Of a stretch of 63,658 bases of DNA, positions 33,109 through 45,600 are shown piece after piece. Within the stretch, counting starts at the first letter, position 1. Each line of letters starts with the position of its first letter. Under the pieces are notes generated by a model. That model was not told the DNA's origin. It saw nothing but the letters and a program-made list of their open reading frames with translations, and ran no database searches. The DNA is from Gloeophyllum trabeum ATCC 11539. Its lineage: Eukaryota > Basidiomycota > Agaricomycetes > Gloeophyllales > Gloeophyllaceae. The stretch lies in NCBI RefSeq assembly GCF_000344685.1, contig NW_006920411.1, positions 49,112 to 112,769 on the forward strand, read 5' to 3'. A program made the translations under genes and the position numbers.

Positions 33109-34574
33109 TTTTGGAAAAATTGGCAGTGTCGATGAAAGCAAGGCCCGCGTGAGATAGAGCAGTGATATACAGAGAACTGAGCGTGAAGAGCGGAACCGCT
33201 ACTAGTAGCAGCTGGCGGCCACTGGCACGGTACGGCTCGGGGCTATTTTTGATCGGACGGCGGGAAAGTGGCGACCCCGCGACGAAGCGCGGCGAAGCAG
33301 TGCAGGTGAGTTGTCCTCCCGAAAACGCACGTGAGGGCGATATGACACCAGAGAAATAGATCAATGTATATGTCTTGTCACCAGAAACCCTGCTGGGAGA
33401 GCAATACCGAAGAAATCAAGAGAAGTCACTCTGAGGTGAATCATCGGGAAATATAGCCACTTGCGGGAACCCCATCCAGGTCGACGACTCGATACGGCCG
33501 AACTACGGAAGCTTTGGCGGATCGTTGGCAAACCCGAGGCAAATCGCTTGTACCCAGCCGCAGCTGTAACTCATACAGCGTACCGAAGACAAGGGGAATG
33601 GAACGGGTGCCGGAGGAGTCAAGGGGATGCAGTAAGATTGCGAAGGGCAGGAGGCGGGAGGGGGGGAAGAGAAAAGAGGATAATCCACATGAGCCCTGCG
33701 TCGTCAACTTAAAAGTCAGACGAGGGACGGGTATACTTCACACATATCACAGAAGCAAGATAATGAGAGGAAAACCAATAACAAAGTCTTGAGGTGAAGC
33801 GTGTGAAATACCGACAGGTATAGAAGTGGCGAGTCCATATCGGGATATGTTGAAAAGTCCAATGCGTAGGCCCCGGAATTACAGTAAAACCGTGGTAAAT
33901 CGACCTATAACTAGCACTCACCGCTCTATAAGCTATGTTACTTTTCTGGGCTCATTATGCAGCAGCTGACAAGAATATTTTCAGAATGCTAAGCTTATGT
34001 GGTGGAGGAATGGGAGTACGAGCCACCCCGGCAGTATAAGTGACCGTCTCGATGATCATCTGAGAGCCTGCCGCAACCTTTCAAGAGTGACTTTCGACAG
34101 GAACTCGCACCTTGAGTCGTATACTCAGATAGTAAAGAGGCTTGCCCGATGGGCGCGGGACGGACAGAGCGCTAGAAGTTGTACAGTAGATATCTGTCCA
34201 CTGAGCATGCCGGGGACAATTTCCCGATTGACATTGAAATTACATAACGGGTAAATATCTACCTGTGGCTTCCAGGAAGTGAGCTCATGACCCGCGGGGG
34301 CTCCAGTGGTGGTGATCAAGCTTGTTAAAGTCTTCGCGGTCCTACCTCATCGGAATGTCCGTCCGCCCGCGATATAGAAGAGTCCACACAGTGAACAAGG
34401 TGCTGCGCGTTGACCCGCTAATTTTCTCGTGCGGGAAAATATCATGGTTATCAGCATGCCTCCAGTGCTCTCGTACAATAAATATAGTGATACCGTAATA
34501 CTTCCCCGAACAACGGTACACAAGCCAAATGCTGACAGTAAGCATGATGTCCCAAATCCTTTATGATCGCCTGC
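33109..34574. other. Intergenic, no gene recognised
   Basis: Short frames on both strands without family resemblance. Confidence 0.5.
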
Positions 34575-35696
34575 TCAAATCTCAAGACTACGTACGCGTT
34601 CCTCCCTTATGAGACCAAACCACCCAGGGACCTCGCTCCACACCCTCTCCCGACACTTCCTTACCGACACCATAAACTCCGCACGGCACGCATTGCATAT
34701 CTTCAGCCCGCACTGATTCACACCATCCGAGAAATCCGTCCGTGAGAGCATCTCCACCGCCTGCGCGAGCGTGTACAGCGGGTCGCCGTCGCGCCCCGCG
34801 GCGATGCCGCCCACGGAACGCAGGATGTTCAGCTGGATAAAGTAGAAAGACTCGAGGCAGGGGTGGTTTCCCGAGATGGGGGAGGCGGAGCAGTCGCGCG
34901 CGGGTGGGCGGTGTGCGAGCTCGTCCTGGATGAAGGTGATGATGTAGCGCTGGCCGGCTTCGCGGCCGAGGAACGTCGATAGCAGCTCTCTACGCGATAG
35001 TAGGATGGGCGAGTCCGCTCTCTCGCTCTCTAACGCTGCGGACAAAGGCAGAGGGGGGTTACGATTGGAGGGAGGGACGCCCGATGCGATTTTGCTGGGG
35101 CCGTACCGGCATAGATCGTAATAAGCGGCGGGAAGGAGGTGGTCCAGCCCAAGTTCCGTCGCGAGGCTGATGACGAGGATTGGGTGGGCGTACATCTCTC
35201 GCGGATTATAGCGCCCTGTTGATGGGTCGGTGGCCATCTTCTCGCGATGATCCCAGCCAAGCAAGGAGGAAGGCCAGTCTACCTCGAGCCGTGATATGCA
35301 GTGCCGCCGGAGGTGGCCAATGAGATATTTACTGGAGAGCCGAAGTACGGCTGAGATGACTTGGAAGTCGTGAGCTATGGCCGTCTTGAAATATCTGGAT
35401 GTGTGTATCAGCTACGGGGTCCATATCGAACACGCAGAGACGTACAGGCCGTCATATAATGCTCGCAGTAGGAAGAGTACGTCCGAAGGCGAGTCGTATA
35501 GCACCACCGGCAAGCAACCTTCGATCGTTTCCTGACAGGGTGGTTGTGGCAGAGCAAACATATCTCGAAAGACTTCCGAGTGGCGTTCCAGCTGTCCGCG
35601 ATGAACCTTGAACAGAGCCCGCCCGGCAACAATCATCGTGTTCCCGTCGGAGAACCAGAGATCTGAGCGGATATAGTCGGCTGTGGATATTTCCAT
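34575..35696 (-). CDS. BTB/POZ domain protein
   Basis: Two exons (35696-35446 and 35394-34575) encode 356 residues. Residues 10-85 form a BTB fold: SDLWFSDGNTMIVAGRALFK, HRGQLERHSEVFRDMF, then PVVLYDSPSDVLFLLRALYD. Many Agaricomycete proteins share this layout of an N-terminal BTB followed by a long helical region (FQVISAVLRLSSKYLIGHLR) with no further known domain. BTB domains dimerise and can bring substrates to Cul3 ligases; no such role is shown here. The C-terminal part has CGLKICNACRAEF, a possible small metal site. The intron is 51 nt, with a GTACGT donor. Confidence 0.8.
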
Positions 35697-36353
35697 GACA
35701 GTGCCAATGACAGCGATACGAAAGCAAATGTGAGAGCAAAGTCAAAGCAATTCGACGGGGGCAGCGAGAGGGGACGAGCATTGATGTCCGCCAGCACCGG
35801 GCATATCAGCCTCCGGATAGTGGCTGACGAGGCTGACGGAGGATCAAAGGGATGAAGGAACGTAAGTCCAAATTGAAACCACCAACCACCTTTACGTGGC
35901 GGGATCACTTCAAATAATAACAACCCAATGCTGTATACTGTCGTAAACCTTCATCACATTGGAAATATAAGCGACGGTTTCGAGGATTGGAAGAACTTGA
36001 CAGAGGGTGACTTGCCACTGAGTTCGCACCTGGGAAATTACGACATACTCACAGACAGCCTTCATATATTATTCGATTCTTTGGGAATGTAGGATGGTGT
36101 GTAAACAAGAAAATGTTTTCTCGTAGTTCTGCTTCATTCTGGCTTTTGTAGCGCGTTACGATGGTGGTGAGAGGCACTGAGAGCCCAGTCGAAAATGGCG
36201 GAAGCAAAAGGGGACGCGAAGATCACGTGCATGAGGTACTCCCCAGAAATCAGATCTCGATCGGCGGACCCCTTACTTCACCAGGCTTCACCTCACTTTC
36301 GTCTCTTCGTTTGCAATCCAAATCCGCCATTTTGAAGCATCTATATTCGAACC
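35697..36353. other. Intergenic between BTB and phosducin-like genes (divergent)
   Basis: A shared promoter region for the divergent pair. No gene supported. Confidence 0.5.
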
Positions 36354-37583
36354 ATGGTATGTTTTGTATTTTATATGTTGATAAATTTTCTCTGAACTCG
36401 ATTTCAGCCGGAAGACATTGAGTCACTGGTCCTCTCGGGCAGACTCTTCTCCGATTCCCGCTCCTCTTCCCCAGAGCGAACACCGTCGCCAGACAACACC
36501 GACTGGCCCGAGCTCAACGACGATGACAATGGCTTTGACTACGATTCTGACAAAGAGCGCTCTAAGCAGATCGACCGCATCCTCAGCCAGCAGCAGGCGG
36601 GCGCGAGCAACAGCGTCGGCGTGGGCGTGCCGGGGCGCACAGGTGTCAAGGGCGTCATCCGTGACAAGCGCGAGGCGGACAGGAATGCGCGCGACCACCA
36701 GCGTGCAGAGTTGGACGAGCTGAATAAGAAGATGGAGAGGGCGGCGTTGAGCGCGCGGACGTATAGGGAGGAAGAGGAGGAGAGAATGTGGGAGAGGCAC
36801 ATGCTGGAGGGAGGAGGGAGCAACGGTGCGATGGACTTCTTTGGCACGGGTGGAAAGACAGGCAGATTTGGACATTTGAGAGAGGTAGGAGTGGAGGGGT
36901 TCTTGCCGGCTATTGAAAGCGAGGATAGGAACACCTGGGTTGTGGTCCATCTCTATGCACCGGTGAGTCTCCCGTTATCTTACAAACACAATAGCTGCAG
37001 GCTGAGAAGGCTGCGTCTGAAGTCACTAGACAGATGCTACGCTCTGGATGAGACGTTGGTCCAGCTCGCCCGCCGAAATCCTGATACGAAATTCCTGCGC
37101 TGTAAAGCCGGAGCCCTTGGCTTCGCTTCCGCATCCTCCTCGTCCCGTCCTGCACCTCGCCCTTCGACATCTATTCGGACTGCACGCAGAATACCTGGCG
37201 GACTATCGACTATAGACGACGAAGACGATCCGTTCGGGGACACGGAAGCTGACGAAGACGGCGAGGCGTACGATGAAGACGGCGAGGTAGACGAGGACGA
37301 CGATATTGACCTGGACATGCTGCCCACGATGCTCGTGTACCGGGGCGGAGACCTGGTGTACAACTGGGTGAGGGTGGACTTGGAGGCCGGTAGAGGGGCT
37401 ATCGAGGAGCTGCTAATTAAGTGCGCTTGCATTCTGCTATATTCTGGGTGCTCGCTCTACTAACATCACTTTACCGTGCGCCCTACCAGACATCGCGTAA
37501 TTAGTCCGGCGGTGTCGAGCAACGGCAACTGTGGACTGCCTAGCGACGACGAAGACGATTTGCTGAGCGACGATGATTTATGA
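36354..37583 (+). CDS. Phosducin-like protein
   Basis: Four exons (36354-36356, 36408-36962, 37023-37420, 37490-37583) encode 349 residues. The first exon is just the ATG; a 51-nt intron separates it from PEDIESLVLSGRLFSDS. The acidic, charged N-terminal half (DFFGTGGKTGRFGHL, VKGVIRDKREADR) leads into a thioredoxin-like fold: TWVVVHLYAPSL, LVQLARRNPDTKFLRCKAG, MLPTMLVYRGGDLVYNWVRV. An Asp/Glu-rich insert and an acidic C-terminus (LPSDDEDDLLSDDDL) follow. Phosducin-like proteins assist G-beta/gamma assembly with the CCT chaperonin in the cytosol. The third exon needs an AAG acceptor at 37020-37022. The last intron has a perfect CTACTAAC branch site. Confidence 0.85.
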
Positions 37584-37705
37584 CGCCAATGTCAATGAAC
37601 AGGATATCTATAGTTCTCCCACACAATACCAGGAATGCTGTACGAGTACTGGTGCGTCAATCGAATTTGTATGTGAGAACTCATCCTGACCCAGATCCCG
37701 CAACA

Positions 37706-38448
37706 GAGTAAGAACCAGGCTCCTAAACCATCCGTCCTTAGCGATCTCGCTCCTCCTTTACTAGAGCGCACGTGTAGTGTTATGTAATACAAATCTATTT
37801 TTAATTTATTACCGGATACAGAACGAACAAGAGGAGGAGAACGCTATAGGACGGCTGGCACAAATGTCGTCGCCGAGATCCCCGAGGCTGACTAAGCGGA
37901 CGGTGGCTGAAGCCTTTCAGCAGCGGTTGGCGGGCGATGTAGAGAGCATCTCGACACCTACCTCGTTGAGCTCACTCAGAACACATATAAACGGGTGCTA
38001 AAATGGTTCAAGACCAATGCAAATACCTTTGGTATACTTCTGACACTCAGAGGGGCTTGTCTATAGCCATTATGCCTCTTCAGCTGGATATTCAGCCTTC
38101 GGTACTACTGATAACCATTGCATGAGTATACCATTCAGTTAGGACATTTTTACACTGCTATAAAGTACACCGAGCGGCAAATCCCAAGGTAATAAGTGGT
38201 AAATGGTTGCATGAAGGCCCGCCGACCGCTGCTGAAAGGCTTCAGCCACCGTCCGCTTAGTCAGCCTCGGGGATCTCGGCGACGACATTTGTGCCAGCCG
38301 TCCTATAGCGTTCTCCTCCTCTTGTTCGTTCTGTATCCGGTAATAAATTAAAAATAGATTTGTATTACATAACACTACACGTGCGCTCTAGTAAAGGAGG
38401 AGCGAGATCGCTAAGGACGGATGGTTTAGGAGCCTGAGTAAGAACCAG
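37706..38448. repeat. 220-bp near-perfect inverted repeat flanked by 13-bp direct repeats
   Basis: The arms 37716-37935 and 38217-38436 are reverse complements with one mismatch seen, separated by 281 bp. Outside the arms GAGTAAGAACCAG occurs in direct orientation at 37706-37718 and 38436-38448. Each arm encodes the same charged fragment (IQNEQEEENAIGRLAQ, then LTKRTVAEAFQQR), which looks like part of an exon of another gene. It could be a fold-back insertion with a target-site duplication, or a template-switch product. Transcription would give a long hairpin RNA. Confidence 0.75.
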
Positions 38449-38610
38449 CAACTCAGAGAGTGCCAGTGGTTGGGCATCCACTATATGTAGTATATTGCTT
38501 ATATACTCACGGGGACATCGACTCGGAAAGGCCCCTGAAAGAAATAACGTGTCGAAAAACCGTCAGAATTAACCGAAGCAAGGCTAGAACTTATTTACGC
38601 GTCCGCCGAA

Positions 38611-39701
38611 AGGACCCCTGAAAATACCGATAGATGCCGGTGCAAGACTCGATTTTGTCATGTCCGGACTTTTTCTGGCGGCCCCCCGCCTTTATGTCCG
38701 GATAAAATACCGGCCTCGGCCAAGGTCAGATTCATGTCCGGACTATTGCCCCGGCCTCTAGGAAACAGCAAAAATCACCCGTTGTAGTCCACAAGTCATT
38801 CTAGACACTAGATATATATACTAGGGTGTATGAAAATCTGAAACGTGCATAGTCTGAGGTAGAAAGTTCAATAGATAACGGAGAGCCTTCGGGCATGTCT
38901 CCAGCATGCAAAGGATAGACGTAGGCAAATTGAGTGATTCGGCAGGCAGCGAGCATTGCCAGAGTCTGAGAGACAGTGCGAAATACCCGCCCGTTCATGG
39001 CTTCGTAGCCCTGGACGGCGAGATACGATACCGCAGAGATATTGGAGCCATCCGGCACCCAGCTGTGTCTTCCATGTGTGCCTCCGGATTTCAGCGTAAA
39101 CTGTATAATTCCGTGCAACTAAGGGGTACCCGAGGAATGTACTAGTCGCGACGAAGTGGCGGGTTGCTGACCATGTCCGGACTACAACCGGCCTCACTGC
39201 TGGGGTGCCGTTGGTGTCCGGACTACAGTCGTTTGCATAAGAAACTGAACATCACGTTTCCGCGCGCGTTGTTTGTCCGTGCCAAATATGCCCTTTTCGG
39301 GTAACTTCAGACGGCCTCTCGCGGGGCTCATTGGCTAGGTAAGGACTTGTAGATGTCCGGAGGGGCATCAAAGGGCTTCGTATATTGCATGCAATGTATA
39401 ATATATAGCTGTACTTAGTATAATCAGTCATTCTAGTATGTCTACAGTGGTTTGAGGAACACTCTGCCCTCCGGTAAGCCCTTTGCCGCGCGTTTGCCGA
39501 TACCCGAAAAGGGCATATTTGGCGCGGACAAACAACGCGTGCGGAAACGTGATGTTCAGTTTCTTATGCAAACGACTGTAAAAAACCGGGTTGGCCGGCT
39601 GAGACCCCTACCTACGTCCGGACTGGCTCCGGCGTCCCTTGCCCGAGCCGCTTTTTTTGTCCGGACTGGCTCCGGCATCTATCGGTATTTTCAGGGGTCC
39701 T
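38611..39701. mobile_element. TIR element of 1.09 kb with nested inverted repeat
   Basis: Perfect 30-bp terminal inverted repeats (38611-38640 and 39672-39701; each starts AGGACCCCTGAAAATACCGA read inward). An inner inverted pair of 80 bp lies at 39224-39303 and 39501-39580, with about 3-4 differences. TGTCCGGACT is repeated several times as a subterminal word. No transposase is recognised, so this is a non-autonomous DNA element. A related but diverged end (AAGGCCCCTGAAA) is near 38534, so the true left border could be further out. Confidence 0.65.
38801..39118 (-). CDS. Open frame carried inside the TIR element
   Basis: A 105-codon frame (MHGIIQFTLKSGGTHGRHSW, then YLAVQGYEAMNGRVFRTVS) with protein-like composition but no family I recognise. 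It lies wholly between the terminal repeats. It may be a captured gene fragment or a chance frame. Confidence 0.25.
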   Translation of the reverse strand: MHGIIQFTLKSGGTHGRHSWVPDGSNISAVSYLAVQGYEAMNGRVFRTVSQTLAMLAACRITQFAYVYPLHAGDMPEGSPLSIELSTSDYARFRFSYTLVYISSV

Positions 39702-40096
39702 CCGCCGAATTATGATGGCCCACGCCACAGCCATGTTGTCGCTTTTCCGACGACTATATCATGTTCATCACGTCCGAGGGCGATCACGATGTAAGGTGTG
39801 GTGAGTCGCGTTCCGCCTTGCTTATGGTTGTAGAAAAACCTTCTCAGTATGTGAGGCGTCTGGATCGGACGGCTGCCGTTTGCGAGATTCCTGACTAGTC
39901 TGCGCTCACGGCAGGTCGACGCTTGTATTCTGTTTCATATGAGTTTACCTTAAAGCAGTTCGGGTATTCATGCATAATGGGTGGCCGATTGCAGTAAACA
40001 TGCATCGTACAAGCACCAATAGCATTACTTTCCCCGGATGTGGGAGTCTCTGACGGCGATTTGGTAGCACTGTCCCGTCCCGAGCAAGCGGACATG
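39702..40096. other. No gene recognised
   Basis: Flanking sequence of the TIR element; nothing supported. Confidence 0.45.
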
Positions 40097-40491
40097 TCAA
40101 GGCATAACTACTGGTACGTCCTCCCACAATCCACGGTCCAATTTCTTCGACACGACCCGCTCGTGCGGTGACCGATAGTCTATTGACTCGGGATTAATGA
40201 TGATGAGCGAGAAGTTCTTCAGCGCTTCCTCGTAGCTCTGCTTCTCCTGATCGGTGCTGCACTCCGTGGGCTGCACCAGGCTGCACCACAGTGGCCACGT
40301 GGCAATTTCGGGTTCTTCATGCCCCATGCTGGACGAAGGTAGTGCGACATGTAGCCGGGCATGGCTTTGAACTTGAAGGCTTCGACGGGCTTAGCCTCGA
40401 GCTCCGCCTCTTCTGGTATGGCGTTGGTCTTGCTCTTCAAGCTAACCTTTGGGAGTTCGTAAGTCCGTAGAAACGACGATTTATGGTGCAC
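40097..40491 (-). pseudogene. Frameshifted gene fragment, unrecognised
   Basis: Two overlapping minus-strand frames read as one protein broken by a frame change near 40320. The first part has VEAFKFKAMPGYMSHYLRPA, and the second continues HEEPEIATWPLWCSLVQPTE and NFSLIIINPESIDYRSPHER. The composition is protein-like in both. The family is unknown to me. Confidence 0.4.
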
Positions 40492-42617
40492 CTTGACCTT
40501 CTATGTCGAGCAGGTCTACGCAAGCCAGAGTGCGAATCTCTGGCGCATTTTCCACTGGGTTGAGGGTGCCATGTTCTAGTCCATTCCAGCGGTTACGAGC
40601 TTATGCTGACTTGAGTATTGCAGTACTATACGGTGGTAATGCCATACTTGAGCGGTAGCAAGCTGATAGTATGGCTGACATTCTGTGCGCGCGCTGTGAG
40701 TGCTATATAACAATGGTGATGCCTTTCTTCTCAATAGACTCATTTGCTTTGGTTTGGTCGCGGCCCTACACTGTCATATCAAGGTTTGGGCCCTCTGTTC
40801 GATTAGGAGTTGTCCTCGACTTTTCTTTCTCTATCAGTGTGGACTTTCCAAGTTCGGAAAGTATTCTAGGTTCCTTGGTCCTCTGCGCTCAGCATCTCTG
40901 GCGCTTTTCGGATGCCTGGACTGTATGGAGATGTCCCGCAGACAAGAGCGCCTACAGTGTGTATACACCCGTGGTGAGCTGCGCACCCCCTCTGTGGGAT
41001 GCTTCTCCCCGGGGCAATAGATTCCAAACCGACTAATTTAAACTCAGTTTTACCCATGCACCACATTGCATTCTAGCTGCCCGGACATGCACATAGAAGC
41101 AACGTGACGTCCCGCATTCGTTCATTGCGCCAATGCTTAGGCGAATAATTGCGCAGGTGCGAACAGGAATGTCGGTCCTTTCACCCCTTTGTCGCCCTTG
41201 CAACTAATCTCGCCTCTCTCATAAGTTTTAGACTCACGAGAGCGAGATATTCTGGGCACTGTTTTCATGTCAGTCAGTTCTTGGCGGAAACCTTTCGCTG
41301 GCAATACAAATCATGGGAAGTGTCTGGCTTTTCTCAGACCTCTGTTTCGGCGGTCAGAAGATAAGTCCCTTAGGGCAAGTTGGACACGCCACTCGTATCT
41401 TTACAGTGAAACCTTGGATGGCCCCTAGTAAGTAGCTAGCACTGAAAGGGGATGCGCGGTTATGAACGCATCAAGCCATTGTAAGTGACATCTTAAGAAT
41501 AGTGTGCGTACAGATCCTACGTTCGGAATCATCATGGCACCTCTGCAGTCCAGAACCACGCTATGCCGCCATACACCACTCCGAGATAAGGAATATATAG
41601 CCTAAGCACGTCGAGACCAAAACAGTCTGCTGCTCGTTAAGCTTCTCATGCGAATATCGGGGACATGATAAGGTAATTTGCGAACTTCCTTCAATTTAGG
41701 GTTACCGGCTCTTCCCAGAAGTGTTCATGTTCAACGGAAGCTGGTGAGTCTTGCTGCAACATATCTTGAAGAACTCAGAACACTGACTGAATCTCGAATG
41801 CCTTGCGTGACCGGCTCGTCCGCACGGATATTTGGTGTTAGTATAGGCTACAGGGCGTATATATTTTTCTGCGTTAACACGTGGAATCATCTGTCTACAG
41901 CGTACTGTTCGTCTCGGGCTCTCGTGGCTGCAATTAGCTTTGCGCACTCTTCCACAGAGTACGACGCTCCTCTCGTGTGCATTTCGTGTGCATTTGTGAC
42001 TGCGGAAAGCTCTGAGCTTCGAGTTGTACTTGGGTTACCTTATTCTTCGCCACACGTTCGTGACGGCGAAATCACGGCTTTGACTTCACCTCTTGTAGGT
42101 GAACACGCTGGTTATAACTCCCCGGAAAGATTGTCGCATAACATCAGTGTGTCCCTTCCCTTGCTTCTCAGCAACTAAATCCATGACTCCGCTGCTATGA
42201 TTTGCTGACATTCACGCAGGACTTGGTCGATCTTCCGTGAGGAGATAATCCTTATCGCACGTCTAGCTCCGACCCCAAACTACAGACTACGTGCCATTCG
42301 TTGACGATACACTGCTGAGATGCGCAGATACACCTCGTCCTCCATCCCGGAAATCCGCCTTGCCGTTTCCTAATGGACCGGGGCAGTGAGTACATCACCA
42401 TTAAGCTTATTGCAGTTACGGAAGTTCATTTCCTTTCGTCCAATACGCTGTTGTGGTATCGCCTCTGGGTCATCGTTGAAGCTATCGCAAAGGCCGCAAC
42501 TGACTGCTCGACGAGTCACCCCAATGCGCATGAATATCCAGAGTATAAGTACGCTTTCCCAAGGCGGTTTGACACTACAGGGCCTTGATACACCTCTGCT
42601 ACGCTTCCACCATCGCT
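40492..42617. other. 2.1-kb region without a recognised gene
   Basis: Several frames of 100-166 codons (for example 41678-42178 plus) have no recognisable motif and lie in a region that looks decayed. Confidence 0.4.
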
Positions 42618-45600
42618 ATGGCCTCTTCTGCTGCACCAAGTTACTCCAATCCTGTCCCTCGGGCGTTGGCTGTCGTTGGTATGTATGACAGTGCGGCGGA
42701 GTGAGGATCTACCTTGACTGCTCCTAACTCTGTAGGGATGTCGCTATGCGCACCTGGCGGCGAAGAAGCTCCTCGCGACTTAGACGTAGAGGGATTCCAA
42801 GAATTTCTGGCCGTCAAAGGCGACCCTATGATTATTGTGCCCAAGGGCCGTTGGAATGCTGAGGCATTCCATGTCCCTCAACCGGGAAAGCTAGTTACGG
42901 TTTAGGCATCATGGCGTATCCCATTCCCGTGTGCAGACCAAGGGCGGGTTCATTCTTGAGATATCTTACGGAGACCTCTGGGAGTTTGGAGTGACTCCAG
43001 CTGAAGCTGCACAAGTTGGCGCTCCTCAGCTTGTGCTGTAAGTTCGGTAAAGTAACTGTAGATCCGTGTTCTGACGGCTTTTCTCAGCTCCACCAGGCTT
43101 TCAATGCACTTCAACGAAGCGGTGTAGATTTTCGTCACACTTCTACCGGTGTATAGATTGGTGTCGGTAGGTCTGAGCGTCTCCCGAAATAATACACGTA
43201 CCCACCAATAAATCTAGGCGGTTCGGGAGTTCCGTACGAGATGGACATCACTCGGGCCGGAGGTAAGTTCACAAACGCGACTTCGCCTGACTTTCAACTC
43301 AGATGCGTCCCTTCAGCGTACTACTCCACCGGAATGGCCATGTCTATCGCTGCCAACAGGATAAACTACGTCTTGACCTCATGGGCCCGTCGGTTCCAGT
43401 CGATACCGCCTGCTCCTCTTCCCTTGTTGCCATCCACTTGGCTATCCAAGCAATCCGCAATGGCGAGTGCGACCAGGCTGTCATAGCCGGGGTCAATTTC
43501 GTCAGCAATCCGCTCGACACAGTCGCGCTTAGCCAGCTGGGGCTCCCTAGTCCGGATAGCCACTCTAAATCCTTCAGTGATGACGCCGACGGATGTGCTC
43601 GTGCTGATGTCGGTGAGCGCCGCTTCTGTGTCCACCTTAGTTTGAAAGAGAGGAGTGACAACATCATGAGCAAGACCTACGAGCTGCCGCCCTTGGTTGG
43701 GCATGTGTTCGCTGAGGTGGCGGCCAAGTTCGTTGAGCTCGTGAAGAACGCCGTTGCTGCCGGCAAGAAGGTCGTTTGTGTCCTCGAAGTTGGGGATGGC
43801 ACTGGCCGCTCTAAGGCACTTCTTGGCCAGGCACTCATTGACGCTCGCATTCAAGATCTGTGCTACCTCGATTATGTCAGTACTGACATCTCGATTTCAT
43901 TAGCCCAAGAGTCGACCGTCAAGTCCCAGTGGCCTACCATGACTCCCAAAGCCTTCGACCTGAGCGTGCTGCTTGCTCAACAAGGGTTCGATGCGAACAC
44001 TTTTGATATCGTCACTGCTTTTGATGCCCTGCACGCTATTCCCGACATCGATAGTACTCTCGTCGCCCTTAAAGAGCTGCTTGTTTCTGGTGGGCATATC
44101 GCAATCCTCGAGCTCGATGGTCCACGATTCGCACAGGAGAATCCCGGGACAATCTGTAAGTTTTCTCTGTGGCAGTATGATATTGAATACTAAGACGTTC
44201 TACCAGACAGGGACTACGTTTTCGGCTCGTTTGCCGAGTGGTTCGGGGTCTTGCAACGCCGGAAAACGTGTCACATTCCAGTCTGACCCCCGAGCAGTGC
44301 GACGCGGGATTTGGTGACAACGTCTTCCTGTCCTCACCTGGCAGCCAGATTATACACATGGAATCCATCTCCCAAGGTCCCAAGGTCCCAAGACCGTGTA
44401 CACTGGCCCATACGTTCCGCCCGCTCATGAGGTGTACACACTCCGTAGTTTTAACGCGGGAGAAGAGATCGACCTGGTGCACTTCGTTTCCACCCTGGAC
44501 TCGCAGAAACCCCACACGCTCTGGCTACACGCAGATACTGACCATATCAAGTTGCCCGGTATAGCGCGTTCTATTCCACAAGAATTTGGTCTCTGGAAGA
44601 TCATGCTCGTCATCTTTGATCCCTCCTGGAGGACGGAACAGCGCGAGCGCTTCATAAGAGAGAAGATTGTCGCGCTTCCCTACCTCGACTCTTGAGGTCC
44701 AAGTTGACGCGGACTGTAACTTGAAGGTTCCCCGAGTCATCAAAGCCCTAAGTCCTCCGCAAACAGAACCCGCGCAGTCGAAACCCTTGGCCTTCGATTG
44801 GAAGACGGTGTGGCGTACATACCCGCAACCTTTTGGGGCTCACAACGTCGAAGTTGCAGTTGACTATGTAAACGTTCGTCCACTGTTCTCTGACGTCACG
44901 GAGTTCACGGGAGTGGTGACGGCGGTAGGCTCCGGCACTTCCGACGCGACGCTGGTGGGAAAGCGGTAAGTCGTCGTGGTTTCGCATATGCGTGAATCGC
45001 TCAATATTTGAATGAAGTGTGGTTGGCATTGCGTACAAGCCGCCGAGCACGGTGATTGTCTGCCCGCGCTGGCAAGTCAGTACAGTTGAGGGCGAAGCGA
45101 CGAGCTCCCTTGCAGTTATTCCTCCTCTCGTCTGGCGCGGTGTCATGACAGTGAGTCTTCTATTCCTTTGTATATCAATATTCCTCTTGACGTGCTAACT
45201 ACAGTCGTACCGCCGGACGACAGGCTTTTCGTCCGCCATTTGCTCGTCAAGGAATCCAGCGAGAATAGGGCAGCGGACGGAGCGAAGGAGAGCTCGATCC
45301 GAGGGACATGCGCGTCCGTGCTGTCGATGGAAGTCGACGAACTTGAGGACATCGTGCCCCTTGCCAGCTATGGGCTGGACTCCCTGACCTCGGTCCGGCT
45401 CAGCGGGTTGCTACAACAGAAGTTCTGTGACACAGATGCAGTTGCTGAGCAGCCATATGACTGGTAAGTGGTCTGGAGACGGCGTGTCGCACGTAAAGCT
45501 GATATTGGAGATATGATGCAGTGAGAAAGCTCGAGGAAATGCATGAGGAGCAGAACGCGGCTGCCTCGGCCGCAGCTGCGACGGTGGGGCCGTCTTTGGA

